Shown: in pieces, positions 1 to 11,886 of the stretch | Position numbering within the stretch: the first letter of the stretch is position 1 | How the letters are laid out: each line of letters opens with the position of its first letter | Assembly: GCA_007922225.1 (NCBI GenBank) | Contig: ML679941.1 | Location: 57,809,849-57,873,848 of the forward strand | Direction: 5' to 3' | DNA length: 64,000 bases | Source of the DNA: Emydura subglobosa | Lineage: Eukaryota; Chordata; Testudines; Chelidae | Notes under the pieces: generated by a model | What the model was told of the DNA's origin: nothing | Databases searched by the model: none | What the model saw: the letters and a program-made list of their open reading frames with translations, nothing else | Made by a program: the position numbers and the translations under genes

Positions 1-1149
1 TCTTATAAGACTAATACCTATTTTGAACAAAACTAGCATACAGGTGAGCTAGTCTGGTTTCCAGCTATGGGGCTGGTTACTTCTTAACTAACAACTATTG
101 CCTTGGCCAGAGTTGTAACTTGGTTTAGCAGCATCACAGCTAGTGATTTACTCTATAAATTTGAAGGAGTTGGCAACACTGTGGAGCCACATTCATGCTG
201 AGGATGAATGGGATGGGCTCCAAAATCGGACTATAATGAAAAAGAATCCTCATGGTTTGGTGGGAGTGAGCAGGGAGAGTTTCACTCATGATTTTTTAAC
301 TTTTGGGGTCTGTCTCTGTTCTGTCCCTGGGGTGGTGCAGCTACCTTTACTCAGAACAGCCTGCAAGGTTACAATCTGCTAACCTCGTTTCTGTGAGTGG
401 CAGCATCTCCCACAGCAAGCTGCATCAGGGGACTTCACTTTGGCTCCTCTTCTGCTGGCAGCATTTGTTGCCCCAGATTGCTGGGGCTCTCAGCTTGAGC
501 TATAGGGGAAGGAGTTAACTCATTCTCTGTCTCTCAGACACATGCTCAAGTACATAAACATACTTAATGTCAGAACATTATTTGGACAGAATGTTATTGC
601 TGCAATTTGCTTACCACCTGGCAGAATTGATTCTGCCTGACAGAATAGCAATATCTAACCCGCCCGTCTCTCTAACATTTATCTAAATTGTCTGAGAGTA
701 AATTATGTTTTATGACTGATTAACATTTCATGAATCTGGGAAAGAAATATTAATGCAGAGAGAAGACCTTTACTCAGACCAGGACAGAAGGGTGCACACG
801 TGACCAAATGGCACCCGCCATTGTATTTGTAGCCCATTTCATTTCTTTGATGCACGATTTGCAGGCATGATTTATCCCTGTCAGATAAAATGCTAAATTT
901 GCATGCTAGGATCTGTACATTTGTATTTATTCATATCATATATAAGCAAATAAAAAAAATGGTTTCCTCTAAACTTATAGAAACTTTTTTAAGAATAGCT
1001 GAAATATACTAATGTCAAGAAGTTGAATGGGGCAACAACATTGGGTGGACCAGTATTAAACAGTGGATACAATAGGTAACAGCCTTAGAATATTAACCCT
1101 AGTTCTTTAGTTCAAAAGGTTCCTTTTCTAGCCTTTGCTCTGGCGAACT
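1..1149. other. No recognisable feature
   Basis: AT-rich sequence. The open frames near 143-518 are short, overlap one another, and resemble no family I know. I see no LTR, SINE or LINE landmark. This is probably unique or very old intergenic DNA. Confidence 0.5.
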
Positions 1150-2996
1150 GAAGTACAGCATCAGAGAGATCAAAGACTGGCAAATGGCATTTTCAAGCAA
1201 TAAAATAACAAGTGATGTCAGTCTCTTGTCGGCTATCGTCAATCAAAGTACAATCCATTATTATGGCAAAGTACTTGGCTTTTCTGAGCCACATCAATAT
1301 GTTATCAAGCACGCACCTTGTCATAAGGTCAATCAATTCATTTTTAATTGTTTTGCTGCAGTAATAGTCCATAGCTTCTTTATGAACTACTGGACAGAGG
1401 TGGTCATGCATCACATCATCGTATTTACCAAGGAGCTCTACCAAACTGAGGAAATTACCATTATGTTCCGTGAACAACTTATCCGATGAGCCCCAGAAAG
1501 TCAAATTCTTTGCAAGACTGAGGGTAATTGAGATCAGACACTCCAGCATGTTCCTCCAATTTCTGGGTGTCTACATTAATAATGTGCTAGTTTTCTGTGT
1601 CTGTGCGTTATTCATCTTGAGTCTGGACTCCTCCTCCATCCATTTGGAGTAGGCCGTAAAATGGCCGGGTGACTTTTCATGTTGCTTCAGAGCATCAGCT
1701 AAGTTATGCCAGTAATACCCGAAAAGCAAAAGCAAAAATTTGGCATTCTTGTCAAATATTTTGCAACAAAAAGAGAACACTTTGTCAGTTGATTTTGAGT
1801 AAACTAGCCAACCCCTATTCAATTTCTCACCATTCTCGAGCACTCTTTCGCAGCGTGACTTTGAGAAGTGTCGCTTCTGCTCATTTACTGAAAATGTCAT
1901 ATCCTCGATTTTTTTGCCCAGCCTGTTCAAAATTGTATGATCAATATTGGCAGAGTTTATGATCACCAGCCATAAAGCAGGATCTGATGTATCAATTTGT
2001 GATGTGCAATTTTTGTCACTGTTTCTGTTATCGTGTGAGGCTGATTCTTTATCGTTTATCTCCTTTTCATGTAAACCAGATTTTTTTTGTCATTGGTCTC
2101 CTTTTCATGTGAGCCACATTCTTCTTTATCATAATTTTCCCTTATGCCACCAGCAAAACTGGACAATTCTCTATCACTTTCCTCACATTTCCATTCCTTA
2201 TCTTGAGGTAAATCTTCTAATTCCTTAGTAATAGGACTGCCATCATTTACACTTTGTTTCTCAATTTCTTCTGCACTGGGACAATTGCTACTGCCTAAAG
2301 TCTGGTCTATTTTCTGTTTCAGATATTTTCCCATGAAATTTGCCTCTTGCTGTAAACTAGATTGCAATTGAGCTTTTCACTTCTTATACTGAGCTCTTAA
2401 ATGCTTCTTTGGGGACATCTTTTATTTTCTATGGGGGAAAGCAGACAATATAAGAGAACAAAAATCTATGTTCTACAGTCTTAGAAAGTCATCAAACATT
2501 ACGTGTTAAGCATGTCAAAAGAAGTAACAGTATTTCGTTTATTTTCTTGCATAGATAAGGGTTCGATAGAAATTATTGGCATCTTATTAAATATGTCCTC
2601 TATTTTGCTACTTACACTCTTCAAGTCTTAAAACACAAGACTTCACAATTACACAATAAAACAAGGTTCACAATATCACAGCTGGGCTCTCACATCATTT
2701 AAGTTTGTTCTTATATCTAACTGGCTGGTGAAGCCCCTCTCCTTATATACCCGTGAGGGCATGGATGACAACATTCTAGGAGGTTCGAGGAAAATGTAGT
2801 TCTTAGAAAGTCTGGAAGATTCCACAAGATTCTACAAAGGTCCAGAACATTCTAGGAGGCTAGTGAAAAATGAATCCATATACAGAATACCTGAATCATT
2901 TTACTTCAAACATTCGATTTTTCCCTTTTGTCACTAACAACAAAAACAGCCCCCCAAGCCTGGCACCTCAGGTGGCCACCTGGGTTGCCTGCCCCT

Positions 2997-2999
<3 letters not shown>
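1150..2999 (-). mobile_element. Decayed hAT DNA transposon (ZMYM1-like transposase lineage)
   Basis: The minus strand carries the N-terminal half of a hAT-type transposase. It is followed upstream (2421-2999) by about 580 bp that looks like the element's 5' untranslated end. The outer edge near 2999, read on the minus strand, begins GGGGCAGGC and resembles the GGGGCGGC-like starts of vertebrate hAT elements, but I could not find the matching right-hand inverted repeat. The C-terminal catalytic half and 3' end are missing, so the element is truncated near 1150. A GT microsatellite abuts the 5' edge. Family assignment comes from the protein remnant; the boundaries are inferred. Confidence 0.7.
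1193..2421 (-). pseudogene. hAT-family transposase fragment, ZMYM1-like (TTF-type zinc finger plus DUF4371 start)
   Basis: Three consecutive minus-strand open segments read as one decayed protein. The start, at 2421, gives MSPKKH followed by a basic stretch and an early stop. Segment 2056-2367 is the acidic, low-complexity N-terminal region. Segment 1571-1966 matches the TTF-type zinc finger region of hAT transposases, with the GWLVYSKS and LADALKQHEKS landmarks. Segment 1193-1549 matches the start of the DUF4371 region, with GSSDKLF, GNFLSLVELL and IIMDCT. In-frame stops and frame changes separate the segments, and the protein ends after the IMDCT region, well before the hAT dimerisation domain. 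Intact relatives cut and paste DNA; this copy cannot encode a full enzyme. The family match is from memory. A domesticated gene is unlikely because of the stops and truncation. Confidence 0.8.

Positions 3000-3001
<2 letters not shown>

Positions 3002-3033
<32 letters not shown>
3002..3033. repeat. (GT)n microsatellite
   Basis: About 16 uninterrupted GT units directly next to the inferred 5' end of the hAT element. Confidence 0.97.
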
Positions 3034-3035
<2 letters not shown>

Positions 3036-3608
3036 CTGAGAGAGGACTTTGCTCAACAAGGGTTTAATTAATTGAGCAGGGGATGAGGGATGAAAGTCAA
3101 GATATGACTTTTTGGGATGATTTCATATGACCTAGACTGTGCAAAGATTTATTATGTGTTGTACTGAACAATCATGGCAGCATCTTGGATTTTCTTAACA
3201 AATATCTCATAGCCTGACTTTCAGAGGTGCTGAGTGTTGGCAGCTTCCAGTGACTTCATGGCTCAGCACCTGTACAACTCAGGCCATTAATTGTTTTTTT
3301 TAACAGAAAGAAAAAATCTCCAGGCAAACTGAGATCAAAGCAGCATTCTGTCTTCCAAGCATTCAGGGACTGAGCTGTCTGCTGAGAAACAGCTGTTATT
3401 GTCTACAAATGGTAACTAGAACGTTGGTTCTAACTTTTTTTCCCTGCAACCTGATTCTTACAAATCAGTAGAACATAGCAGTCACCTGGTATTCCACTTC
3501 CTGTAGGTTCACGGGGAAACGATCTCCCGTTGGGAATGTCTATGTGAAAAATGCAGCTCAGGCAGATATATCAATGCTAATTTTACCTGTGCCAGCATTG
3601 CTAAAAAT
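3034..3608. other. No recognisable feature
   Basis: Unassigned AT-rich sequence between the GT repeat and a short MITE fragment. I see no coding signal. Confidence 0.45.
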
Positions 3609-3718
3609 ATGAATATAGACATGGCTACATGGGCTGTACAAGCCTATGGGGACTTAGATTCACTCTTGCCTTGCTAGCCTGCACTGTCACATCTACGTTG
3701 CCATGTAGACATACCCTT
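3609..3718. repeat. Short TIR element fragment (TATGTCTAC-type ends)
   Basis: The left edge reads TATAGACATGGCTACATGG and the right edge ends CCATGTAGACATACCC. These are imperfect inverted ends of the same general kind as several other elements in this window. At about 110 bp it is either a short MITE or an internally deleted copy. No coding content. Confidence 0.55.
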
Positions 3719-5581
3719 TAACCATTAGACTAAAAATACTGTGAAATTGTATTTACCACTCTCCACAATATAATAGTTTACATTTTCAAAGCATGTTACT
3801 TTCAAGTGCTGGTCTTGTTATTCCATTCTGGCTCTGTAATCCACAAGTCAAGTTCTAAATATTTCTCTCTTGAGGTTAGTTTGACCTTTCCTGTTTTGAA
3901 TCTCATTTAACAAGAAACAAGCTAACTCCAAGCCAGAAGCTTGATCTGTTCAGAGGCTTCTGATCAGAAATTAGCTTGTTTTATTACTTTGTTAAACCAA
4001 ACTGGAAAATGAACTAAGTATGAAAATGAAATTTGGATCAGAAAAATTCATAACAATCTCAGAGGCAATGTGTTTAATACATGAGCTGTGAATGGCAGAC
4101 CAAGTAGGGTTTCCAACTTGTTAAAGTGATGTTTTAATCTGAAAAATGACTGAAATTCTACATGCAATTTTTAACAGTGTCCTCCCCTGATTTCCAGATC
4201 AGGTCAATGATTTTTTTTTTCCCCCCGTCTGCCCTGGAAACTCATCTTGGGATCTAAAATACAGGCTGGTTTCATTCCTCCCCACGCATTATCTGCAGTA
4301 ATAAAACTTCCAATCAGAACTCAGTTTACAGTTTTGCAGATGATCCATGACCCAGAATGGAAATCCTGCTCACCCACACATAGCTCTGCTGCTTCTGAAT
4401 GGCAAACAGGAGGAAAAATCAAACAAAACAATAGAAATATGTGCCTTTCTCAGTGAAGTAGGCAGATATGACTATGGATACATATAGGAAGCAAGGGCCT
4501 TTTTCACATAGTCACTTTTCATGGTAGAATCTACATGAGAAATACATGAATAAATAAATTGCTAAACTAACACAAGGTGGCAGCATTTCAGCATGCTTTC
4601 CTAAAGCTGGGAAAGGCTGTTATTTAGCAAACTGTCCAATGAAGTATTTAGGGGCTGAGGACCAGAAGTGATCAGAGGGGAGCGGTGAAGAGAGGGAACC
4701 TGTATTTTATTAGCTTTCACTTAAGCTACAGAATAGTCTATTAGGAGAGCAGCATGTTGCACTGTTACGCATAACCAATTCATGTAAACATCATTGGAGT
4801 CAGTTCTCTGCTGTATTGTACTGTGTGAAGGAAGCTACACAGGTGACTAAAGCTAATGGGAAGTGGATGTTAAATATTAATGCTAGTGAGCCACACCCAC
4901 TCAATGCAGCTGAAGTGATTCTTCCCTGTGCAGAGGGGTGAAGTTACTCTGGCTGACGCTGAGACATGGAGGTAAACACAAAAAGGGGTGCAGTTAGTAA
5001 AAATCAACAGGGCCTTGATTATTTTCCTGCCAGTTGCATATAATGTGTAATCAGTTAGTGTTGACTAGAGCAGCTTCATGGCTGCTGTAATCTGAACTGC
5101 AAAGCTAATGTAGTGGAACCTAGATCATTATCAGCACCTAACAATACTATATGCTCTGTCTGCCCCTCACCTGCTCCCTCCTGATGCCTCCTGGTGAAAC
5201 AGATGTTAATGTTCATGTTTCCCTTTCTGGGCTGCCTTTTTTTTGTTCAAGATATTGCCAGCATATAGGCCATGGAAATGGAGATCTCTTGACTTTTGTC
5301 TGCTGTGGAGCATTGCCCCACAGAACACATTGTATGAGGCAGCTTCTGAAAGTCACTGAGGATGTGTAAGAAAGGAAATTGTGACAGAACAGTTGAGAAG
5401 ATTGACCAACAAAAGAGGAGAGAGCGTCTCAACATCCGGCCAGTATTTTTCAGGGGAAAACAGTGATCACTTTGCAGGTTACCACTGAAGTATTGCACCA
5501 GTGCTAATTTGGTTCGCTTTACATTGGCCAGGGCAGGGGAATGAGAACATTTCCAGAGAGGTATTTTAACACTATAGTTTT
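3719..5581. other. No recognisable gene or repeat
   Basis: About 1.9 kb of AT-rich sequence with only short random open frames, such as 4247-4456 and the opposing pair near 5151-5498. I recognise no conserved protein motif and no LTR or SINE landmark. Confidence 0.45.
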
Positions 5582-6205
5582 AGTCTGCATTTGTTATTAA
5601 TTATTTGTATTACAGTAGCACCCTCTAAACCTCAAATGCTAGCAGACCCCTGTAGTGCCAGGCACTGTACAGATAATGCCTGCCAGAGCTGGCTGGAAAT
5701 TTTCCAGCTGGAGGCTTTCTGTCGGGAAGTGTTGATTAGTTGAAACCAAAACACCAACAGGAATGTGTCGATTTTAATAAAATTGTGACAGAAACCAGGC
5801 AGTTACTGACAGCATTCTTCCTGCTTCCCTGCCAGCTCCCCTTCCTCCTGGTTCCTCAGAAGCATCCCAGGCAGTCTGCCATGGAGGGGAACCCCGGGAG
5901 CTGGGACTGGAATTTTTTTGAAAACTTCCATTCTCTGGGAGATTTTGCATGTCTGACTCTTCATTCTGAATCAGAAGAAAAACATTTTTGGAAAAGTGAA
6001 ACTTCCCATGGAACAGAAATTCTGGTTTCTGCAGATCTCTGGTCCCTGCCCAGAAGAGTTTACAACCTACAGAGACAAGCCAGACAAAGGGTGGCAGGGA
6101 AATTAGTTGCACGGAGAGTGAAGTGGCTTTCAGTAGCAGATCTGGCAATAGATCCCTGATCTCCTGCCTCTCAGTCCTGTCAAGTTCTCTGTCACTTTAC
6201 CATGC
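5582..6205 (-). repeat. CORE-SINE/MIR-like SINE with shared tail, reverse orientation, interrupted
   Basis: On the plus strand the order is the tail (TTTGTATTACAGTAGCACC, then AGGCACTGTAC at 5661-5671), then after 6036 the phrase GGTCCCTGCCCAGAAGAGTT. The core remnant follows, with GTGAAGTGG at 6118-6126 and TCTCCTGCCTCTCAGTCC near 6160-6177. That is the reverse complement of a tRNA-headed CORE-SINE. The middle is displaced by a 362 bp insertion (5675-6036). The family is recognised from memory and the copy is strongly diverged. Confidence 0.65.
5675..6036. mobile_element. Probable MITE insertion inside the SINE
   Basis: This segment separates two parts of one SINE. CAGAT lies at both edges (5670-5674 and 6032-6036), a candidate 5 bp target duplication. 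The left interior (GCTGGAAATTTTCCAG) and the right interior (GAAATTCTGG) look like weak inverted ends. The 139-codon and 124-codon open frames here run on opposite strands, cross the insertion edges and match nothing, so I treat them as chance. Confidence 0.5.
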
Positions 6206-6695
6206 TGCCTCTCAGACATTGGCCTTGGGAACTGCTTGTGGCTATGTCACATGAAGACAACTGAGATCCTTTTTACTCTTTTATTACTCTCCAAATTTCC
6301 CAAATAGCAGTGACAGACCAGCAGTTCAGGAGCTATATCTCTGTAAGCATCTGAGCTAAAGACAAAGGAATGAACAAAAGGGCATGAGGGTGATGGGTCT
6401 AGCTGTGAAATCCATACCATTGCCTCATCCCAGTACTAAAAATAGGTCCTGTCTGCATTTGTGGGTTTCTAATATTAAAACTACTGGAGAATCAAATCAG
6501 CATGGCACAACTTGCCAGAATGACCCCTGAAACTCTAGGTACAGTGCTACCAGATACAACACAAGGCCTCAAATGAATGGGTTTGTATCTACCATTATAA
6601 TGTTCCTGCCTTATGAATTAGACAGCACCTTGTTTATAAGAATGTATTGATTTTCCTCAAGCATAAGTAAACAACTGCGAGGGCATTCACAGAGG
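6206..6695. other. No recognisable feature
   Basis: Unassigned sequence between two SINEs, with no coding or repeat landmarks. Confidence 0.45.
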
Positions 6696-6890
6696 AAAGA
6701 TGGCTCAGTAGTGAGTGTGCTAGCCTGGCTTGTTAGGGACTTGGGTCCAAGTCCCTGTTCTGCCAGACTTCCTATGTGACTTTAGGCAAGTCGCTTAGCC
6801 TTTCTGTGCCTCCCAGCTCTCTCAAAGATAAGATAACAGAACTTTCCTGCAGTATAAGGGTGTTGTGAGGATAGGTACATTAAACAACTT
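6696..6890 (+). repeat. MIR/CORE-SINE-like SINE, plus orientation
   Basis: The tRNA-like head has an A-box-like stretch (ATGGCTCAGTAGTGAG, 6700-6715) and a B-box-like stretch (GGGTCCAAGTCCC, 6745-6757). The core follows with TTAGGCAAGTCGCTTAGCC (6782-6800), the usual MIR phrase for position after the head. The 3' part ends near GTTGTGAGGATAGGTACATTAAA. Length and order fit a nearly complete SINE. Confidence 0.8.
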
Positions 6891-6894
6891 ACCC

Positions 6895-8320
6895 ATCGAT
6901 TTGTCACTGCAGAGGACGTGAGGGAGATACCCACACCTGAGCCAATCTTTTTAGGTGACAAATTTGAGGAACTGTCCCAGACTGAGGTGGCAGTGGAGGA
7001 GGTTTTGGAATAAACTGGTAAGTTAAACAGTAAAAAGTAAACAGGACCAGCTGATATCCACCCAGGAGTTCTGAAGGAACTCAAATATGAAATTGCAGGA
7101 CTACTAATTGTGGTATGTAACTATTGCTTAAATCAACATCTGCACCAGATGACTGGTGGATAGCTAATGTAACATTGATTTTTAAAAAAAGGCTCCAGAA
7201 GCAATTCTGACAATTACAGGCCAGTAAGCCTAATTTCAGTACCAAACAAATTGATTGAAACTATAGTAAAGAACAGAATTATCAGACACATGGATGAACA
7301 TGAAACGTTGGGGAAGAGTCAACACAGCTTTTATAATTGGTGAGGCATGATTTCCCATCTATTAGAATTCTTTGAGGGTGTCAACAAGTATTTGGACAAA
7401 GGTAATCTAGTGGATATAATGTACTTACACCTTCAGAAAGCTTTTGTCAAGGTCCCTACCAAAGGTCCTTAAGCAAAATAAGCAGTCATGGGATATGAGG
7501 GAAGGTCCTCTTATATATGAGTAACTGGTTAAAATAGGAAACAAAGGGTAGGAATAAATGGTCAGTTTTCACAATGGACGGAGGTAAATAGCAAAGTCCT
7601 CCAAAAATCTGTATTGAGACCAGTACTGTTCAAAATATTCACAAACAATCTGGAAAAAGAGGAGAAACAGTGAGATGGCAAAGCTTGCACACAGCACAAA
7701 ATTTCTCAAGACAGTTAAGTCCAAAGCAAACTGTGAAGAGTTACAAAGGGATCTCACCAAACTAGGCAGCAGAAGTAAAAAAAAAGCTAATAACGGTAGG
7801 AACCATTAGGAAAAGTATAGATAATAGAATAAAAAATATAATGCCACTATATAAATCTATCATATGCCTACATCTTGAATACTATGTGTAGTTCTGATTG
7901 CTCCATCTCCAGAAAGATATATTAGAAATGGAAACAGTACAGAGAAGGGCAACAAAAGTGATTAGAGGAATGGAACAGCTTCCATGTGAGGAGATATTAG
8001 AAAGACTAGGACTGTTCAGCTAAGAAAGGAAACAATTAAGGGGGATATTATATAGGTCTATAAAATCATGAATGGTGTGGGGAAAGTGAACAAGGAAATG
8101 TTATTCACCCCTTCACATAAAACAAGAACCAAGAGTCACCAATGATATTAATAGGCAATAGATTTAAAACAAACATATGGAACTACTTCTTCATGCAATG
8201 CACAGTCTACTTGTGGAACTCATTGCCAGGGAATGTTGTGAAGGCCAAAAGTATAACTGGGTTCAAAAAAGAATTAGATAAGTTCATGGTGGATAGGTCC
8301 AGCAATGGCTATTAGCCAAA
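6895..8320 (+). pseudogene. CR1 ORF2 remnant (reverse transcriptase C-terminal part)
   Basis: Conceptual translation in shifting frames gives CR1 landmarks in order. First is the GP-AD-IHPGVLKELKYE region near 7040-7095. Next is the VLRPVLFKIFTNNL stretch near 7616-7655. The catalytic stretch at about 7681-7700 follows. The codons where CR1 enzymes carry the paired aspartates (A-D-D) read Ala-His-Ser at 7687-7695, so the active site is destroyed. Further down come YCV-FW-like remnants and the RNVVKA region. There are numerous stops and frameshifts. In an intact element this protein copies the element RNA at the nicked target; this copy is dead. Confidence 0.87.
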
Positions 8321-8531
8321 GTGGTTAGGGACGCAACCCTATAATCTAGGCGTCCCTAAACCTCTGACTGCCAGAACCTGTAACTACATGACAGGGGATG
8401 GATCATTTGATAAATTACCTTGTTATGTTCATTCCCTCTGAAGCATTTGGCACCCAGCCACTGTCAGAAGATAGGATATTGGGATAGATGGACCATTGAT
8501 CCAACCCAGTATGGCCATTCTTATGTTCTTA
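6895..8531 (+). mobile_element. CR1 LINE, 5'-truncated, plus strand
   Basis: A 1.6 kb 3' portion of a CR1 retrotransposon. It begins inside the reverse transcriptase region and runs through the 3' UTR to the terminal phrase TATGGCCATTCTTATGTTCTT. That terminus matches the CR1 group I associate with turtles. 5' truncation is normal for CR1 because target-primed reverse transcription often stops early. It lies directly after the SINE at 6696. Confidence 0.92.
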
Positions 8532-11404
8532 AAGATTGTGAAATTACTCGGATACAACAGTGATGGGGTCCTTATAACTAGATAGTATTCTTGAACTGTG
8601 AAAATGGTAATGGAGACAAACAGTAGTCATAGAAAGACAGCATCATTGTGGAAAGGTTGCTTGGAAATGGCATCAATGTACATTGAAATGAAATTAGAGA
8701 GTTTATGTGATGCACCAGCTCATTCTCTGTCAGATTCAGAGAGCTAGTTATCGTCATTATTTCTTTACATGGTGTATAATTCAAAACTGATTAAGTTAAA
8801 GTGAGATTTTATTCAATCCTTGAGAGTTTATTTAAATATTGAACACATGGGTGGTGCAGCTATCAAAGCATAATTGAAAACTGATAAATAAAATGCTATT
8901 GTGATACAATCATAAAAATGCTGTGTGTTAATCAGACTATGGAATCTTCTATAATGGTCTGCCCTTATCTCCACACCCACCCACACACACACACACCTGT
9001 ATTTTCAGGGAGATGCAGGAGAAAGAGAGTTTGAGGATATATTAACATGAGGGAAAGGATGTTTAATCTGTAACATCTGATATAATTGCAGGTCAGAACA
9101 GTCAGTTCCATTTTTACGAAGCACTTTTTGTTCAGAACTGTTTACTGTATATTCTAGTACAGTAGCACAAGGAAAGAGGAAGAGGTACTATGCCTTAAAA
9201 AGAACACAAATCCATGCATGTGTTTTGCAAAATCCACAGCTTCCTCCTTCTAACACTATTTTCAGGGGGCAGATAGTTTGGGCCACATTATCAAAGGCAG
9301 ACTCCAAATGTGCCAGTGATTTTTGCCCACAGACAGAGGGTGCTATTTCAAAGTTCTCTTTGCCAGTGTGAGTTCTCATTCCTGATAGTTGTGAGCAAGG
9401 GGGGCAGGAGCAGAATCTTGCTCGATACTGAATGATAGCTAGTGACACAAGTAGTCCCATCAACGTCAGTGGGGCTGCTGTCAGTGGGGGTGGTGGAATC
9501 TGCCCCATTATTGGCATTAACTTAGAGCTGGTAATATCTCACCTATCCGTAAATAAATAAAAGAAAACATTTTTATCTGAGCCCACAGTACACAGCACAT
9601 TAGGTAGTTAGACACTCTTTTTCATCTCCAATTTCCGTGGGCTGAATTGTTCCATTAAAGCATGGTACTGAGCAGGGTGTGGGGGGCAGACCCATGGTGC
9701 TCCAGTAGGATTCAGGGAGCTGATTGTGATTGTAACCTCTGAACCAGCCCTTCCAATCATAGCCCACTCTCTCTGTCTGTGTCCCTCCCTCCCCCAGGCT
9801 GGGCAAGAATAGGTGGTGGGACTTGACCCTTCTCCTTGAGCCTCAGACAGTGTTACTATGGAACAGACAAGACATCACTTCATCCAAGACAGCACTGGGG
9901 TAGCTAAAGTGCCTGGCCAAGAGCACTGGAGGCGGGGGTCCTTGTACCCTCCCTCCATCTTATTCATCTGCTTAAGGGCCACCATAACTGTGACTCTGGT
10001 GTCAGACTCTTCAGTGTATGAAGTAACTTGATCTATTACATTAAAATGTAAAATCAGAAAAAAAGCACTTGTCACAATTCACTTTTTAAAATGAACACTG
10101 ATTGTTTCTACTACGTTTGCTGTGGAAACAAAATGATAATTCTCATTGATTACTCATATTTGGGGAAAGGCCAGCTGCTGGGTTGATTTATAAAATTTAC
10201 TAAAACTCCTGTGACAACTTTCTCTAAATGCATTTAATGAAAGCAGAGAGTGATAATTAACAAGCAATAACTTGTTTGGCTCCCCACCATCCCAGCACCA
10301 ACTTATACAATAAAAATACAGCGCCTTTATGCTGAGGTCATTGCCCTTCATACAATATTTTTTCTAACCAAAAGCACTATGTATGTTGAATAGTGTGGAA
10401 CCTGGGTGGTGAAAAGTACAGTGTTTCCAAGACCTCTATCACAAAAACTGTTGTTGATCTCCATTTTCTCTGTGAACTGCTTGAATGCAGCAGGAAACTC
10501 ACAGCACTCTGTTCCTAGTTTAAAAGCATATGAATGGTTTGATTAATGGTTCCTTCTAGATGAGTGGAAAATACGATTTGCAGGGGATCCTACCAAGTGC
10601 AGAAGAATATTGGCATTCTTTGGGAGAGGGAGAGGATTTGTTTGCTCCACACTTAACCTAGCTGGTTAAAAGTAATTGTAGTCATTGGTTTTAAATCATA
10701 TCTGATTTTGTATTGTATTTTCCCCTTGTTTTGATTTGTTCTAGATTGTTAGCAAGTCTACATTATTTGTGTGTGTATTTACCCGCGCCATCTGTTGATT
10801 TGGCAGCCTATCATAGTTTGAGTATCCTTTGTATCTTTCAAAGGGCCATATTATGGCTTGGACATGCGCCTTCACAAGGCTTTGGCATGCCATCCCCCCT
10901 AACAGTCTTGTGAAGGCTACCTCCACACTTGGATCTCGGTCCATTACTCACCTACCCCTAGAGCAGGGGAGCAGCGAATGGTCATAGCTTTGTTGCAACC
11001 TCTCCCCACAAATTCACTGGCCAGCAGAGGGAGAGTAGTAATTGGCTTCTGCCTTACACCAACAGGAAATGACTATGCCCACAGAGCACAGAGTCAGCTG
11101 GGGAGAACTGTGCCTTCGAGTGTGTCTGAGGCACAAAAGCTCCTGGGATTCCCCCTGGGTGGTGCAGTTCTTGCACTACCCTTGCTAAAGGAACGGCCTA
11201 GCGCTGAGTGAATCTATTCAAGCAAATCCATTTATGAAGTGAGGCACCTCTGTAGATAAAGTGAGCAAATAACAGGTGCTATCCTCATTTAAATCTTCCT
11301 AAACTGGCTAACCAAGCTGAGAAAGTTAAACTAGCACAAAAAATAAAGTCCCTCTTTCATTGTCCAAACACATCTTGTTCATACAGGTAAAGTTAGACAG
11401 TCAG
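8532..11404. other. No recognisable gene; only a short CA repeat
   Basis: About 2.9 kb with no recognised repeat other than the CA-rich tract at 8971-8996. Open frames of 60-109 codons lie on both strands and overlap one another, without family resemblance. I see no LTR or SINE structure. Confidence 0.45.
8971..8996. repeat. CA-rich microsatellite
   Basis: CCACACCCAC followed by a run of CA units; short and imperfect. Confidence 0.9.
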
Positions 11405-11720
11405 GGCTAGATTGACAAAGGGACTGAGGCACCTAACTGCCACTTTAGGCACCTAAATCCCAGGATCAGCCACCACAAATCCCCTGCTTAACTGCTGCTG
11501 AACCCCTAAAGTAACTCAACGCCTAATTTTTTTCAGTAGAAGCATCCTGTGTTTTTGTCTCGGGACTTAAGCATTGTTGCCTTACTCTAGGCATCCAGAT
11601 GCTAAAACCCCAGTGTGATGCATGAACCAGGGGAAGACAGGTTTTTCTCCACCTAACCTGCCTGTGGGGTCCTATATGCTAAGCAGTTCAGTGACCCGCT
11701 TAGCAGATTGGGCCCTGCAG
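11405..11720. repeat. Interspersed repeat, same family as 20711-21060
   Basis: The right half (11580-11715), with ACTCTAGGCATCCAGATG, CATGAACCAGGGGAAGACAGG and AGATTGGGCCCT, aligns by eye with 20905-21045 (ACTCTAGGAATCTGGATG, CATGAACTGAGGGAGGACAGG, GGATTGGGCCTC). The left half is rich in GGCACCTAA-type words typical of the ends of the larger element. This is a partial copy without the tRNA-like modules. Confidence 0.6.
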
Positions 11721-11886
11721 GCAAGCTCCTAATTTCTGAGGGCCAGAAGGAATCATGAGTTATTAACCATTCAAGGCATATCAGTCCTATGTGTCCCTTA
11801 CACTGTCTCAAAGATAGGTTTGGATAGCTACCACATAAAGCGCATGGATACTTGTGTCACCATTCACCTATCTACCTCTCACTTAT

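Noticed and set aside
2771..2860. Possible tandem duplication (ACATTCTAGGAGG occurs twice)
   Set aside because: Only a 13 bp word is shared, inside the hAT 5' region. The surrounding sequence does not align.
5740..6159. 139-codon plus and 124-codon minus frames
   Set aside because: They overlap each other and cross the junction between an insertion and a SINE, so they cannot be old genes.
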